A stretch of DNA of 40,021 nucleotides from Planctomycetota bacterium (GCA_029550925.1 JAKPGL010000144.1:1-40021); one strand, 5' to 3'; positions 16,637-24,977 are shown, numbered from the stretch's first letter. Translations and numbers: made by a program. Notes: generated by a model from the sequence alone, not told the origin.

Positions 16637-17368
16637 ATGTCTGCTCGGAGCAATCCTCTGGCGGCGGTGGCCACGTATAACGAGATCGAGAATCTACCTC
16701 GGTTGGTGGAGGAGATTTTTCAGTATCTGCCGGAGGCGGAAGTGCTGGTGATTGACGACAATTCGCCGGACGGCACAGGCCAATGGGCGGCCCAGCGGGC
16801 AGCCGAAGACCACCGGCTCCACTGTATCCACCGGGCAGGCAAACTGGGTCTGGGCACGGCCACCATTGCCGGAATGAAATACGCCATCGCCGAAGGGTAT
16901 CCGTATGTGATCACCATGGACGCCGATTTTAGCCATCATCCCAGGTATCTGCCGGCGTTGGTCGGCGGCATGGAGTCGGCCGGGCCGGACGGCGGACCGG
17001 TGGATGTGATGATCGGGTCCCGCTATGTGCCGGGCGGCGGGGTGGAAGGTTGGCCCCTGCGACGGCATCTGATGAGCCGTGGTGTAAACTTTTATGCCCG
17101 CTTGCTTCTGCGTCTGCCCGCCCGAGATTGCAGCGGGGCGTTCCGCTGTTACCGGGTCGATACCTTGCGACGGATCGACTTCGACCGGGTGCGATCCCGG
17201 GGCTATTCCTTCCAGGAAGAAATCCTCTGGCATTTGCGCCGAACAGGCGCCCGATTTGCCGAGACGCCCATCCTCTTCGTCGATCGACGGGCCGGCAGCT
17301 CCAAGATCAATCTCCGCGAAGCCCTGGGGGCGCTATGGATCATCTTCCGATTGGCCCTAAGCCGCTGA
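16637..17368 (+). CDS. Dolichol-phosphate mannosyltransferase-like glycosyltransferase (GT2)
   Basis: Family 2 glycosyltransferase that moves a sugar from a nucleotide donor to a polyprenyl phosphate at the membrane's inner face. Residues 8-30 give the donor site start (AAVATYNEIENLPRLVEEI), followed by VLVIDDNSPDGTGQWA (DDNSPDGT motif). Next are GKLGLGTATIAGMKYAI, the metal-binding DADFSHHPRYLPAL (DAD), VMIGSRYVPGG and the acceptor loop YARLLLRLPARDCSGAFRCYR. The C-terminus is FVDRRAGSSKINLREAL. It lacks the C-terminal membrane segments of the long type, so it is the soluble bacterial type of about 240 residues. The start AAGGAG at 16623-16628 lies before ATG 16637. It is 40 bp after purN. 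Acceptor could be undecaprenyl phosphate or the product of the upstream prenyl synthase. Confidence 0.9.
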   Translation: MSARSNPLAAVATYNEIENLPRLVEEIFQYLPEAEVLVIDDNSPDGTGQWAAQRAAEDHRLHCIHRAGKLGLGTATIAGMKYAIAEGYPYVITMDADFSHHPRYLPALVGGMESAGPDGGPVDVMIGSRYVPGGGVEGWPLRRHLMSRGVNFYARLLLRLPARDCSGAFRCYRVDTLRRIDFDRVRSRGYSFQEEILWHLRRTGARFAETPILFVDRRAGSSKINLREALGALWIIFRLALSR

Positions 17369-17392
17369 AAGAATGCGTCCGCTGGTGAAGAG

Positions 17393-17442
17393 GAGCGAAC
17401 ACCGGACCGCTCTCCTCGAGCGGAACGGTGCTCAGGGTTTTT
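17393..17442 (+). terminator. Strong hairpin and T run between convergent genes
   Basis: Nested pairing GAG/CTC, CACCG/CGGTG and CCGCTC/GAGCGG around a TCCTC loop (17393-17433), followed by TTTTT at 17438-17442. It lies 25 bp after the glycosyltransferase stop and touches the end of the opposite gene, so it would act on the + strand transcript. Confidence 0.6.
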
Positions 17443-17992
17443 CCGAAAGGGGTTTTTCCGAGGCGGGCGGATCCGAGGCGGCCCTGTCCGAATCGGCCTG
17501 CTTGGCGGAAGGTTCGGAGAGCTGAGGGGCCGGTTGAGCGTCCGGCAAGATGTCCAACCCACGGCGGCGCACGTCCCATCGGGCCTCGATCGGCGCGGAG
17601 GGTGCGGGCGGCCGAGTGGGCGGGATCAGCCACTGCGTCAGCCAGACTGCCCCCCCAATACCCGCCACCCCACCCAGTAATACCACCGCCACCAACAAGA
17701 CATACGGTTTGCACAGGTCCCATACCCGAGGGGCGTCCAAAGAAACCGCTCCTTCCGAACGGGTAGGTTGAAAATCGTCTTCCGCCCTGATTCCTTCCGA
17801 CGGCGTATGGGGAAAATCCTCGGAGGAGGATTGCCGTCCGGCAGAGTCGAATCCTAATAGGCCGACCGCCTTTGATGGATTGGGGGCCTCTGCCGATGGG
17901 GAGATCGGTTTGGCCGACCCCATTGCCTTGGCCAGGGCCTCCAACCATCGGCGATACTCGTCGTCGGGTTGCGGATACGGCGATTGACCCAT
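17432..17992 (-). CDS. Single-pass membrane protein of unknown function
   Basis: 186 residues. A charged and serine-rich N-terminal part of ~95 residues is followed by one clear membrane helix, about 97-122 (LLVAVVLLGGVAGIGGAVWL). The C-terminal tail of ~60 residues is rich in Pro, Ala and Ser. Orientation is probably N-in. GGGAAG lies 8 nt before ATG 17992. No motif suggests enzyme activity. The arrangement resembles the small anchor proteins often found in planctomycete genomes, but I do not recognise a family. It overlaps the terminator on its 3' end. Confidence 0.55.
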   Translation of the reverse strand: MGQSPYPQPDDEYRRWLEALAKAMGSAKPISPSAEAPNPSKAVGLLGFDSAGRQSSSEDFPHTPSEGIRAEDDFQPTRSEGAVSLDAPRVWDLCKPYVLLVAVVLLGGVAGIGGAVWLTQWLIPPTRPPAPSAPIEARWDVRRRGLDILPDAQPAPQLSEPSAKQADSDRAASDPPASEKPLSEKP

Positions 17993-18221
17993 CTACGATA
18001 CTTCCCAGAACAAAACGTCCGAATACCAGACCGGCTTTTTTCGTCCTTCCAGCGGGGCGTCTGAGAGGAAAGGCGTTTGTCCTTCTTTTTACGAAAGGCG
18101 GCGAGTTCTCTCCATTTCTTCTATTGTACTGTTTATCCGACAGGTTGGGCCAGCAGGAAATGGAATTTCCCTCATAGAGCAAAAAATAGGCTTTCCACAG
18201 CTAAGCCCCATGAGGTTTGCT

Positions 18222-18250
18222 TTGCCGGGCCGGTGGGTTGGAATTATAAT
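18222..18250 (+). promoter_or_regulatory. Candidate promoter of the GH116 gene, separated from it by the MITE
   Basis: TTGCCG (18222-18227), 17-bp spacer, perfect TATAAT (18245-18250). The predicted start (about 18257) coincides with the first base of the inserted element. Removing the element and one target duplication would put this promoter about 80 nt before the GH116 start codon. Confidence 0.5.
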
Positions 18251-18367
18251 AAAGCCGTAACATTTTAGCCGAATGGAGTTAGTCCTAGGTTTTTCCCTTC
18301 TTGCCTGGCGTCAAGCGGGTTAGGGGAGGGGAAAGGCGCAAACAAGCAGCCTTTTTCGCCCCCTCAC

Positions 18368-18411
18368 CCGGCCTGCTGCGCAGGCCGGCCTCTCCCACGG
18401 TGGGGAGAGGC
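18368..18411. repeat. Double REP-like hairpin inside MITE copy A
   Basis: CCGGCCTGC-TGC-GCAGGCCGG (18368-18388) is directly followed by CCTCTCCC...GGGAGAGG (18389-18410). This tandem of GC hairpins resembles a widespread intergenic repeat type in bacteria. It is absent from copy B, so it may have been carried in separately. Confidence 0.55.
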
Positions 18412-18604
18412 GAATGTTCTTCACTCGGCTGAAATATTACACAAACCCCGAGATTTTTCCGGCAGAAATGTCACTGCCGCGGAAGCTCTCCATTCAGGGT
18501 CCTATGAGGCGGCTACGTTGTTATTCTCCCAAGTAGAGGCCACAAGAAGCCTAGATTCTCGCTTGCGCGGCAGTGACAAGGTACTGCATTCGGCTAAAAT
18601 GTTA

Positions 18605-18729
18605 CTGGAGTTTTGCAAATTTGGGATTTCCACCAATTTGTACACTACCTACCCTCAAAAATCACGGGATTTTGGAGGGACCTGTTCCGTGTACGAACAC
18701 CTGAACTAGCCCATTTTGCAAAACTCCAG
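18605..18729. repeat. 125-bp segment bounded by a perfect 15-bp inverted repeat
   Basis: CTGGAGTTTTGCAAA at 18605-18619 and TTTGCAAAACTCCAG at 18715-18729 are exact inverted copies. Inside, GTACAC and GTGTAC form a second inverted pair. It forms the right-hand part of copy A and may be a second, nested element. Confidence 0.6.
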
Positions 18730-18815
18730 ATGTTACATAAAGCCGTTTTCTCCGCCGAGGATCGTCTTTCCAGGAAGGAAGAAATTTTCTATCTTTCTTC
18801 GAGAAGGAGGAAGCC

Positions 18816-21800
18816 GTGAGCAGACCGCCCGCTGATTTTCCCTCTCATTCGGAAACGCCCCCCAAAAGAGTCCCTAGCGCAGAAGGTTCTTCGTCGGCCG
18901 AGGACCGCTCTTGCTACTTCCCTTTGGACGCCGCGGGAAATGTCTGTTCCTGCCGAAAGGGGCAAGCCGGCGGTTCGAGCGGCGTCTCCCGGCGGAGCTT
19001 TTTACAATGGACCGGTCTGAGTGCGGCCGCAGCCGGGATGGGCAGCAACGTCTGGGGCGCACAGGCCGCCGAGTCGGCGCAAACGAGCGACCATTTCGTG
19101 CCGGTGGAAAAAAACCTATCGGCCGATTGGCTGGCCGGCCTGACCGCCAAGGGACAGCCCACCTGGTATCAAGGTAAAGATTTGGATACCATCGCCATGC
19201 CCATCGGCGGCCTCTGCGCCGGCCAACTGTATCTCAGCGGGGAGGGACGCCTGGCCGGCTGGTGGATTTTCAACGACGTGCCGTTTACCGGCTACGGGGC
19301 CACCAGCTATCAAGAGGGCCGAAAGCCGCCCTATCGGCTCGAGCAAGGGTTTGCCCTTTGGATTCGCACCGGCCAGCAGACCCTGGTCCGGCCGTTGAGC
19401 CGAGACGGCTTCGCCGAGGTGCGTTTTTGCGGGGAGTATCCGATCGGCTTTGTGGAGTACCAGGACAAGGAGGTTCCGGTATCGGTTCGGCTGGAGGCGT
19501 ATTCGCCGTTTATACCGCTTAATACGGCGGATTCGGCCCTGCCGGCCACGGTCCTGGAGTTTACGCTGAAAAACACTTCGGCGGCGCCAGTTACGCTGAG
19601 TCTGGCCGGTTGGTTGGAGAATAAAATTTGCGGTTTCGCCAGCCAATGGCGTCTGATTCGGCGAAGCTACCAACAGCAAAGCGGGGCCGGTTGGACGATG
19701 CTGTTGGGCCGGGCCGAGGAGATGGAAGAGGAAAAGCCGGTCCGGCCGCCGATCGTGCTGGCCGACTTCGAGGGCAATGATTACGGCGCCTGGAAGGCAG
19801 AAGGCGAGGCGTTTGGCACGGGCCCGGCCCGGGGTACCTTGCCCCATCAGCAGCCGGTCAGCGGTTTCCAGGGCAAAGGACTGGTCAACACCTATTTGGG
19901 CGGGGACAAGCCGCATGGCAAACTGACCTCGCCGCCTTTCAGGATTGAACGAAAGTTTATTTGCTTCCTGATCGGCGGCGGCAACCATCCGGGAAAAACC
20001 TGCATCAATCTGCTGGTCGATGGCCGGGTGGTTCGCACCGCCACGGGCAAAAACAACGAGCGGCTCGATTGGCATACCTGGGACGTGCGCGACCTGGCCG
20101 GTAAAGAAGCTCGGATCGAAATTGTCGATGCAGAGTCCGGCCCTTGGGGCCACATCAACATCGATCAGATTGAGCTACGGGATACACCTCGGGCGGTACA
20201 GACCGGGCCGTTGGCCGAGCAACCGGATTTCGGCACGATGGGCCTGGCCATGTTGGATGCCGGCCAGGCGGTCCTCTGTAGTCCGCTTTTGCCGGTCGGC
20301 TCGTTGCCGGAAAAACTCTTTACCGAAGACGGCGGCCTGGCCAAGGCCGACGCAGCCGACCGACCACTGGACACTCCGGTCCTTGGTGCGGTGGGCAAAC
20401 GCCTCAGCTTAGAACCGGGCGCCTCCGCGAAAGTAACCTTTCTGGTGGCCTGGCATTTCCCGAACCGAATCACCCAGGGCCAAAAGCGGGGCAACTTCTA
20501 TGCTACCCGGTTTGCCGACGCTCAGGCCGTGGTCGCCTACCTGGCTGAGCATTTCGACCACCTCAGCTCCCAGACCCGCCTGTGGCACAAGACCTGGTAC
20601 GAAGCCAGCCTGCCCCGATGGCTATTGGATCGGCTCTTTTCGACCGTTTCGATCCTGGCCACCGAGACCTGCCAGTGGTGGGCCAATGGCCGATTCTGGG
20701 CTTGGGAGGGGGTGGGCTGTTGCCACGGGACATGCGGCCATGTGTGGAACTATGCTCATGCACCGGCCCGCCTGTTCCCCGATCTGGAACGTTCGGTGCG
20801 GCAAATGCAGGATTTCAATCCGGAGGCCGGCTTTATTGCCGAAACCGGGGCCATTCGGTTCCGGGGCGAAGGTTGGGGCCTGTGGGCGGGCGATTCTCAG
20901 CCCGGCTATGTCTTGAAAGCCTACCGGGAACACCTTTGCAGCCCCAATCAGGAGTTCCTTAAGAAAAATTGGCCCCAGATCAAAAAGGCCCTGGAGTTTC
21001 TGTTTGAGGAGGATCGCCGGGACGGCCAATTGGACGGCCTTTTGGACGGCAAACAGCACAACACTTACGACATCGACTTTTACGGGGCCAATACGATGGT
21101 CGGCTCGTTGTATTTGGCGGCTTGCCGGGCTGGTGAAGAGATGGCCATCGAGATGGGCGACCAGCAGTTTGCCGCCGAGTGCCGACGCATTTTCCAGCTT
21201 GGCCGCGAAAACACGCTCCGCCGGCTCTATAACGGCGAGTATTTCATCCAGGATGTCGATCTCCAGAAGCATCCGAAGCATCAGTATGGGCCGGGCTGTT
21301 TGGCGGATCAACTATTCGGCCAAGGCTGGGCGCATCAGGTGGGCCTAGGCTATGTCTATCCGAAGGACAAAGTGCTGTCGGCCCTGGGGGCGATTTGGAA
21401 ATACTGTTGGGCGCCGGATGTCGGGCCGCAGAACAAGGCCCATCCGCCGCAGCGATGGTTTGCCATGCCCGGCGAAGCAGGACTGTTTACCTGCACCTGG
21501 CCAAAGTCCAAACACCTGGGGCCGGAAAGTGTGCTCTATCGGGATGAAGTCTGGACCGGCATTGAATATCAGGTCGCCGGCCACATGGTCTGGGAAGGGA
21601 TGCTCACGGAGGCGTTGGCCATCTGCCGGGCTATCCACGATCGCTACCACCCGGCCAAACGGAACCCTTGGAACGAGGTGGAATGCGGGGACCATTACTC
21701 CCGGGCTATGGCCAGCTACGGGGTGTTTTTGGCCCTGTGTGGTTTTGAATATCGTGGACCAAAAGGCCACCTTGGCTTTGCCCCTCGCATGAACGCCGAG

Positions 21801-22088
21801 GATTTTCAGGCGGCCTTTACCGGGGCGGAGGGCTGGGGACAGTATCGGCAACGGCGCTCTGACGGTCGGCAAACCAGCCAGATCGAGCTTCGCTGGGGCA
21901 AACTGCGGCTCCAGAGTCTGAGTTTTGCTTTGCCGGACGGGGCCAAATTGCGCCAGGCAGTGGTGCGGGCGGCGGATCGGGTGATTGCGGCGAAAGCGTC
22001 TCAAGACGGCGGCCGGGTACAGATTTCTCTTCCGCAACCGGCGGAACTTGCCGCCGGCCAAATCTTGGAGGTCGAACTGAGCTATTGA
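18816..22088 (+). CDS. Tat-exported GH116-type glycosidase with inserted carbohydrate-binding-like domain
   Basis: 1090 residues, related to GBA2-type beta-glucosidases (GH116). The GTG start at 18816 is set by AAGGAGG at 18804-18810. A 58-residue leader precedes a twin-arginine signal, SRRSFLQWTGLSAAAAG. The N-terminal beta domain starts near AMPIGGLCAGQLYL (128-140). The (alpha/alpha)6 barrel has FWAWEGVGCCHGTCGHVWNY (~627-646), where E631 is the probable nucleophile by recalled alignment, and QHNTYDIDFYGANT (~747-760), where D752 is the probable acid/base. An extra ~150-residue domain (~310-458, from LADFEGNDYGAW to GHINIDQIEL) interrupts the N-terminal domain and looks like the jelly-roll module appended to GH32 enzymes. 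The substrate is unknown. MITE-like elements abut both ends of the gene, so a cotranscribed neighbour is unlikely. Confidence 0.85.
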   Translation: MSRPPADFPSHSETPPKRVPSAEGSSSAEDRSCYFPLDAAGNVCSCRKGQAGGSSGVSRRSFLQWTGLSAAAAGMGSNVWGAQAAESAQTSDHFVPVEKNLSADWLAGLTAKGQPTWYQGKDLDTIAMPIGGLCAGQLYLSGEGRLAGWWIFNDVPFTGYGATSYQEGRKPPYRLEQGFALWIRTGQQTLVRPLSRDGFAEVRFCGEYPIGFVEYQDKEVPVSVRLEAYSPFIPLNTADSALPATVLEFTLKNTSAAPVTLSLAGWLENKICGFASQWRLIRRSYQQQSGAGWTMLLGRAEEMEEEKPVRPPIVLADFEGNDYGAWKAEGEAFGTGPARGTLPHQQPVSGFQGKGLVNTYLGGDKPHGKLTSPPFRIERKFICFLIGGGNHPGKTCINLLVDGRVVRTATGKNNERLDWHTWDVRDLAGKEARIEIVDAESGPWGHINIDQIELRDTPRAVQTGPLAEQPDFGTMGLAMLDAGQAVLCSPLLPVGSLPEKLFTEDGGLAKADAADRPLDTPVLGAVGKRLSLEPGASAKVTFLVAWHFPNRITQGQKRGNFYATRFADAQAVVAYLAEHFDHLSSQTRLWHKTWYEASLPRWLLDRLFSTVSILATETCQWWANGRFWAWEGVGCCHGTCGHVWNYAHAPARLFPDLERSVRQMQDFNPEAGFIAETGAIRFRGEGWGLWAGDSQPGYVLKAYREHLCSPNQEFLKKNWPQIKKALEFLFEEDRRDGQLDGLLDGKQHNTYDIDFYGANTMVGSLYLAACRAGEEMAIEMGDQQFAAECRRIFQLGRENTLRRLYNGEYFIQDVDLQKHPKHQYGPGCLADQLFGQGWAHQVGLGYVYPKDKVLSALGAIWKYCWAPDVGPQNKAHPPQRWFAMPGEAGLFTCTWPKSKHLGPESVLYRDEVWTGIEYQVAGHMVWEGMLTEALAICRAIHDRYHPAKRNPWNEVECGDHYSRAMASYGVFLALCGFEYRGPKGHLGFAPRMNAEDFQAAFTGAEGWGQYRQRRSDGRQTSQIELRWGKLRLQSLSFALPDGAKLRQAVVRAADRVIAAKASQDGGRVQISLPQPAELAAGQILEVELSY

Positions 22089-22494
22089 AAAAAGGTAATA
22101 TTTTAGCCGAATGCAAAGGGGGGCTTATTTTAGAGCCGGAATTTGCCCTGTATTGTCGCTGCCGCGGAAGCTCTCCATCCAGGGTCCTATAAGGCGGCTA
22201 CTTTGTTGTTCCTCCCAAGTAGAGGCTGCAAGAAGCCTGAATTGGGCGATTGCGCGGCAGTAACAAGGTACTGTATTCGGCGGAAATGCTACGAAAAAAG
22301 GTTGCCTAGGGCCGCCGGGGTGCTAGGCGAAATGGGGAATGTCCGCTATGCTGAAAGGACATCCTGCCCTACAGAAGGAAATCCCCCCGTCGGGGCGGAG
22401 GCATGGAAGGGGCAGACTGTTCAAGACCGAAAGGGGTAAATAAGGGTAGTAAACCTGGTCCATCCTGCGGGCCGTTTTGGGAAGGAGGCGTCCG
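22089..22494. other. 406-bp region between GH116 gene and floA
   Basis: Mostly MITE copy B (22095-22292). The rest, 22301-22494, shows no gene, repeat or clear promoter; it should hold the floA promoter. Confidence 0.5.
22095..22292. mobile_element. MITE-like element, copy B (198 bp, 8-bp target duplication)
   Basis: It starts GTAATATTTTAGCCGAATG (22095-22113) and ends TATTCGGCGGAAATGCTAC (22274-22292), imperfect inverted ends (14 of 19 match). Perfect direct repeats GAAAAAAG flank it at 22087-22094 and 22293-22300. The core 22154-22265 has inner inverted ends around TGCCGCG/CGCGGCA, as in copy A. The left target repeat overlaps the last two bases of the GH116 stop codon TGA, so the insertion kept the stop and lies at the very end of that gene. 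No protein is encoded. Confidence 0.78.
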
Positions 22495-23535
22495 ATGGCT
22501 TCTCTGGATCTTGTGTTAGGGTTGTTGGCCCAACAAGGGCCGCCCGCTCCGGCCAATTATTGGTGGGTTGCGGCGATTGTGGTCTTGGTGGGTTTGGCGG
22601 CCCTGATTGTCATTGTGGTCTTGATGTATTGGAATCTTTGGTTCCAGGCGTACATGTCCAATGCGAATGTCAGCCTATGGAGCCTGATCGGCATGACGCT
22701 GCGTCAGGTGGACGCCAAAACCATTGTGCAGGCCAAGATCATGGCGGTTCAGGCCGGTCTGGGGCCGGAGCGTCAGACGGGCATTACCACCCGTCGGCTG
22801 GAAGCCCATTACTTGGCCGGCGGAAGTGTGATGAAGGTGATCCAGGCGCTGATTGCGGCCCATCGGGCGGACATTGATCTGGACTTCGACCGGGCCGCGG
22901 CGATCGACCTGGCCGGTCGGGACGTACGCGAGGCGGTGCAAACTAGCGTCAACCCCAAGGTGATCGACTGTCCCGATCCTCGCAAATCGCCTCGGCCGTA
23001 CTTAAGCGCGATTGCCCACAACGGCGTGGAGTTGCGGGTGCGGGCGCGGGTAACGGTGCGGACCAATCTGGAGCGGCTCATCGGCGGGGCGACCGAGGAG
23101 ACGATCATCGCCCGGGTGGGCGAGGGAATCATCACAGCCATCGGTTCTTCGGAGACCCACTTGGAAGTGCTCGAAAATCCGGACCGCATTTCCAAGGCGG
23201 TATTGGAGCGCGGTTTGGACGCCCAGACGGCGTTTGAGATTGTTTCGATCGACATTGCCGACATCGACGTAGGCGAAAACATCGGCGCCCGCTTGCAGGC
23301 CGAGCAGGCCGAGGCCGATACCCGCGTGGCCCGCGCCAAGGCGGAGGAACGCCGTGCGATGGCCTCGGCGCGCGAACAGGAGATGAAGGCCGCCGTCGCA
23401 CAGAATCGGGCGATGGTCATGCTGGCCGAGGCCGAAATCCCCAAGGCCATGGCCGCCGCTTTCCGGGCAGGCACGTTGGAACAAAAACGTCTGCCCGGGG
23501 CCGACGACGGACGAAACGCCGCCCTCGCCCCGTGA
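22495..23535 (+). CDS. floA: Flotillin-like protein FloA
   Basis: 346 residues from ATG 22495, chosen because GAAGGAGG lies 6 bp before it; an earlier in-frame start at 22477 would overlap that site. One membrane hairpin near the N-terminus (about 24-50, [25 protein letters not shown]) is followed by [72 protein letters not shown] and [51 protein letters not shown]. These are the signatures of the bacterial FloA family, which organises membrane microdomains. The C-terminal third is an Ala/Glu-rich coiled coil. An NfeD-type partner, often next to floA, is not present here. It could be cotranscribed with the HAD gene 100 bp downstream. Confidence 0.94.
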   Translation: MASLDLVLGLLAQQGPPAPANYWWVAAIVVLVGLAALIVIVVLMYWNLWFQAYMSNANVSLWSLIGMTLRQVDAKTIVQAKIMAVQAGLGPERQTGITTRRLEAHYLAGGSVMKVIQALIAAHRADIDLDFDRAAAIDLAGRDVREAVQTSVNPKVIDCPDPRKSPRPYLSAIAHNGVELRVRARVTVRTNLERLIGGATEETIIARVGEGIITAIGSSETHLEVLENPDRISKAVLERGLDAQTAFEIVSIDIADIDVGENIGARLQAEQAEADTRVARAKAEERRAMASAREQEMKAAVAQNRAMVMLAEAEIPKAMAAAFRAGTLEQKRLPGADDGRNAALAP

Positions 23536-23635
23536 GGAGCCGGGGACTCTGCTTATAGAACTCCATCGGGAAAAGGTGTTGGACGCTCGAAGGGGGGTTT
23601 CCCAGCGGAACGGTGATGTGGGGGATTGCAGTCGG

Positions 23636-24370
23636 ATGAGCGACAAACCGAAGAGGATGGACCCGGCGGCTGGGCCGACGACGTTTCCCTCCGATTCCCC
23701 TCAGGCCGTTCAGGGATCGCCGCGGGGGGTGATCTTCGACATGGACGGCGTGCTGGTGGATAGTTACTGGGCCCACTTGAAAAGCTGGCAGGTCGTAGCG
23801 GCCGAAGAAGGCCGAACCATCACGGAAGAGGAGTTTGCCGCCACATTCGGCCGGACCAGTCGGGAGATCATCGCCGCTTGGCCGAACGCCCATTATACCC
23901 AGCAGCAGATCGCCGAGTTGGACCGGCGCAAAGAAGCCGCCTTCCGGGAGATTTTGGACCGAAACTTCACTCCCATGCCTGGGGTCCACGAAATGCTGGA
24001 GGGATTGGCCCGGGCGGGGTTTCGATTGGCGGTGGGTTCTTCGGGGCCGCCGGAGAATGTGGCGTTGGTGCTGCGACGGTTGGGCTGGGCGGATCGGTTT
24101 TCGGCGGTGGTGGACGGGATGGATGTGCGGCGGGGGAAACCGGACCCGGAGGTGTTTTTGTTGGCGGCCCAACGGGCGGGGCTGGAACCGAACCGTTGTG
24201 TGGTCGTCGAAGACGCCCCATTGGGCGTGGAGGCCGCCCATCGGGCCGGCATGAAAGCGATCGGATTGGTAAGCACTGGTCGCACGGCGGACCAACTGGC
24301 CGCCGCCGATCTGGTCGTTCGGCGTTTGGAGGAGATCACCCCAGAACAAGTCCTAGCCTTGTTGCAATAG
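23636..24370 (+). CDS. HAD-superfamily phosphatase or phosphomutase (beta-phosphoglucomutase-like)
   Basis: About 244 residues from ATG 23636; an earlier in-frame start at 23576 is possible. All HAD motifs are present. Motif I is VIFDMDGVLVDSYWAH (nucleophile and acid/base Asp in DMDGVLVDS), with a helical cap after it. Motif II is LAVGSSGPPENV, motif III the lysine of MDVRRGKPDPEVFLLAA, and motif IV VVVEDAPLGVEAAHRAGM. The cap and the GKPDPEVF pattern fit the beta-phosphoglucomutase/phosphatase branch; the substrate cannot be read from the sequence. It is soluble. The gene is in line with floA and the LsrG-like gene, 73 bp apart from the latter. Confidence 0.9.
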   Translation: MSDKPKRMDPAAGPTTFPSDSPQAVQGSPRGVIFDMDGVLVDSYWAHLKSWQVVAAEEGRTITEEEFAATFGRTSREIIAAWPNAHYTQQQIAELDRRKEAAFREILDRNFTPMPGVHEMLEGLARAGFRLAVGSSGPPENVALVLRRLGWADRFSAVVDGMDVRRGKPDPEVFLLAAQRAGLEPNRCVVVEDAPLGVEAAHRAGMKAIGLVSTGRTADQLAAADLVVRRLEEITPEQVLALLQ

Positions 24371-24443
24371 GCGGCCCCTACGGAGTCCTTTTGAAAAGAT
24401 CGGCAAATCGCGCGCCGCCTCGTGGAAGATCAAGGAGTTTGGC

Positions 24444-24770
24444 ATGGAACCGATCGTAGTGTGTGTTTATGTTCATGTAAAATCGGAATACCGAGACGCC
24501 TTTCTGGAAGCCAGCCTGGAAAATGCCCGCTGTACGATCCAAGAGCCGGGCAACTTGCGGTTCGATGTGCTTCAGCAGGCCGACGACCCGGACCGATTCA
24601 TCCTCTACGAAGTCTGGCGGGACGAGGCGGGCATGAACGCCCACAAAGAAACCCCGCACTACGCCCAATGGCGAGATACCGTAGCGCCCTGGATGGCTGA
24701 GCCGCGCCGCGGAGTCCGCCACGTGGGCCGATTCCCTACGGAGGCGGCGGCCTGGCTCGCCCGAAAATGA
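24444..24770 (+). CDS. Antibiotic biosynthesis monooxygenase-family protein, LsrG-like
   Basis: 108 residues, a single ABM (dimeric alpha-beta barrel) domain. The pattern is VYVHVKSEYRDAFLEASLENARCTIQEPGNLRFDVLQQADDPDRFILYEVWRDEAGMNAHKETPHYAQW. EPGNLRFDVL and AHKETPHY are close to LsrG, which handles phosphorylated autoinducer-2, but many small quinol monooxygenases share them. No lsr transport or kinase genes are in the window, so the specific role stays open. AAGGAG lies 9 bp before ATG 24444. It is probably cotranscribed with the HAD gene upstream. The C-terminal ~20 residues after RDTVAPWM are a short extension. Confidence 0.85.
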   Translation: MEPIVVCVYVHVKSEYRDAFLEASLENARCTIQEPGNLRFDVLQQADDPDRFILYEVWRDEAGMNAHKETPHYAQWRDTVAPWMAEPRRGVRHVGRFPTEAAAWLARK

Positions 24771-24977
24771 CCCCCCGAATACGGTTCCACCAGGGGGGGA
24801 CGTTGTTGGTGTTGCGGCAACCGCCGTTCGGAACGGGATGACAATTTCTTCCCATCGAGCCGCTGCGTTGTCGCCTCCGACCTACCACCGCTTGCAATAG
24901 CATCAGGGGGCTAGCTTCAAGTTATAGTGGTCGAAGTCCCACAACGCACCCGGCGCTGTCCCATCCGGCGGGCGGTT

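Larger units (their letters stand above)
18257..18736. mobile_element. MITE-like element, copy A (480 bp, 8-bp target duplication)
   Basis: The ends are GTAACAT (18257) and ATGTTAC (18730-18736). It is flanked by the direct repeat ATAAAGCC at 18249-18256 and 18737-18744, the expected footprint of a transposition. Inside is a perfect 19-bp inverted pair: GTAACATTTTAGCCGAATG at 18257-18275 and its reverse complement at 18587-18605. The central core 18469-18578 has its own ~18-bp inverted ends (17 of 18 matching). The stretch 18469-18605 is closely similar to 22154-22292 in copy B. It encodes no protein I can support, so it would need a transposase from elsewhere. The part 18606-18736 is an additional module not present in copy B. 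Confidence 0.75.
17993..18815. other. 823-bp region upstream of the GH116 gene
   Basis: Contains a candidate promoter (18222-18250), a 480-bp MITE-like element (18257-18736) and about 80 bp of leader before the GH116 start. The part 17993-18220 shows no gene or structure. Short frames inside the element have no motifs. Confidence 0.6.

Noticed and set aside
18222-18250. The promoter considered as belonging to the MITE itself.
   Set aside because: It lies outside the left target duplication for all but two bases, so it predates the insertion and belongs to the host sequence.
19116-20153. Long minus-strand open frame opposite the GH116 gene.
   Set aside because: GC-rich shadow frame without motif, start site or signal; the + strand protein is well supported.
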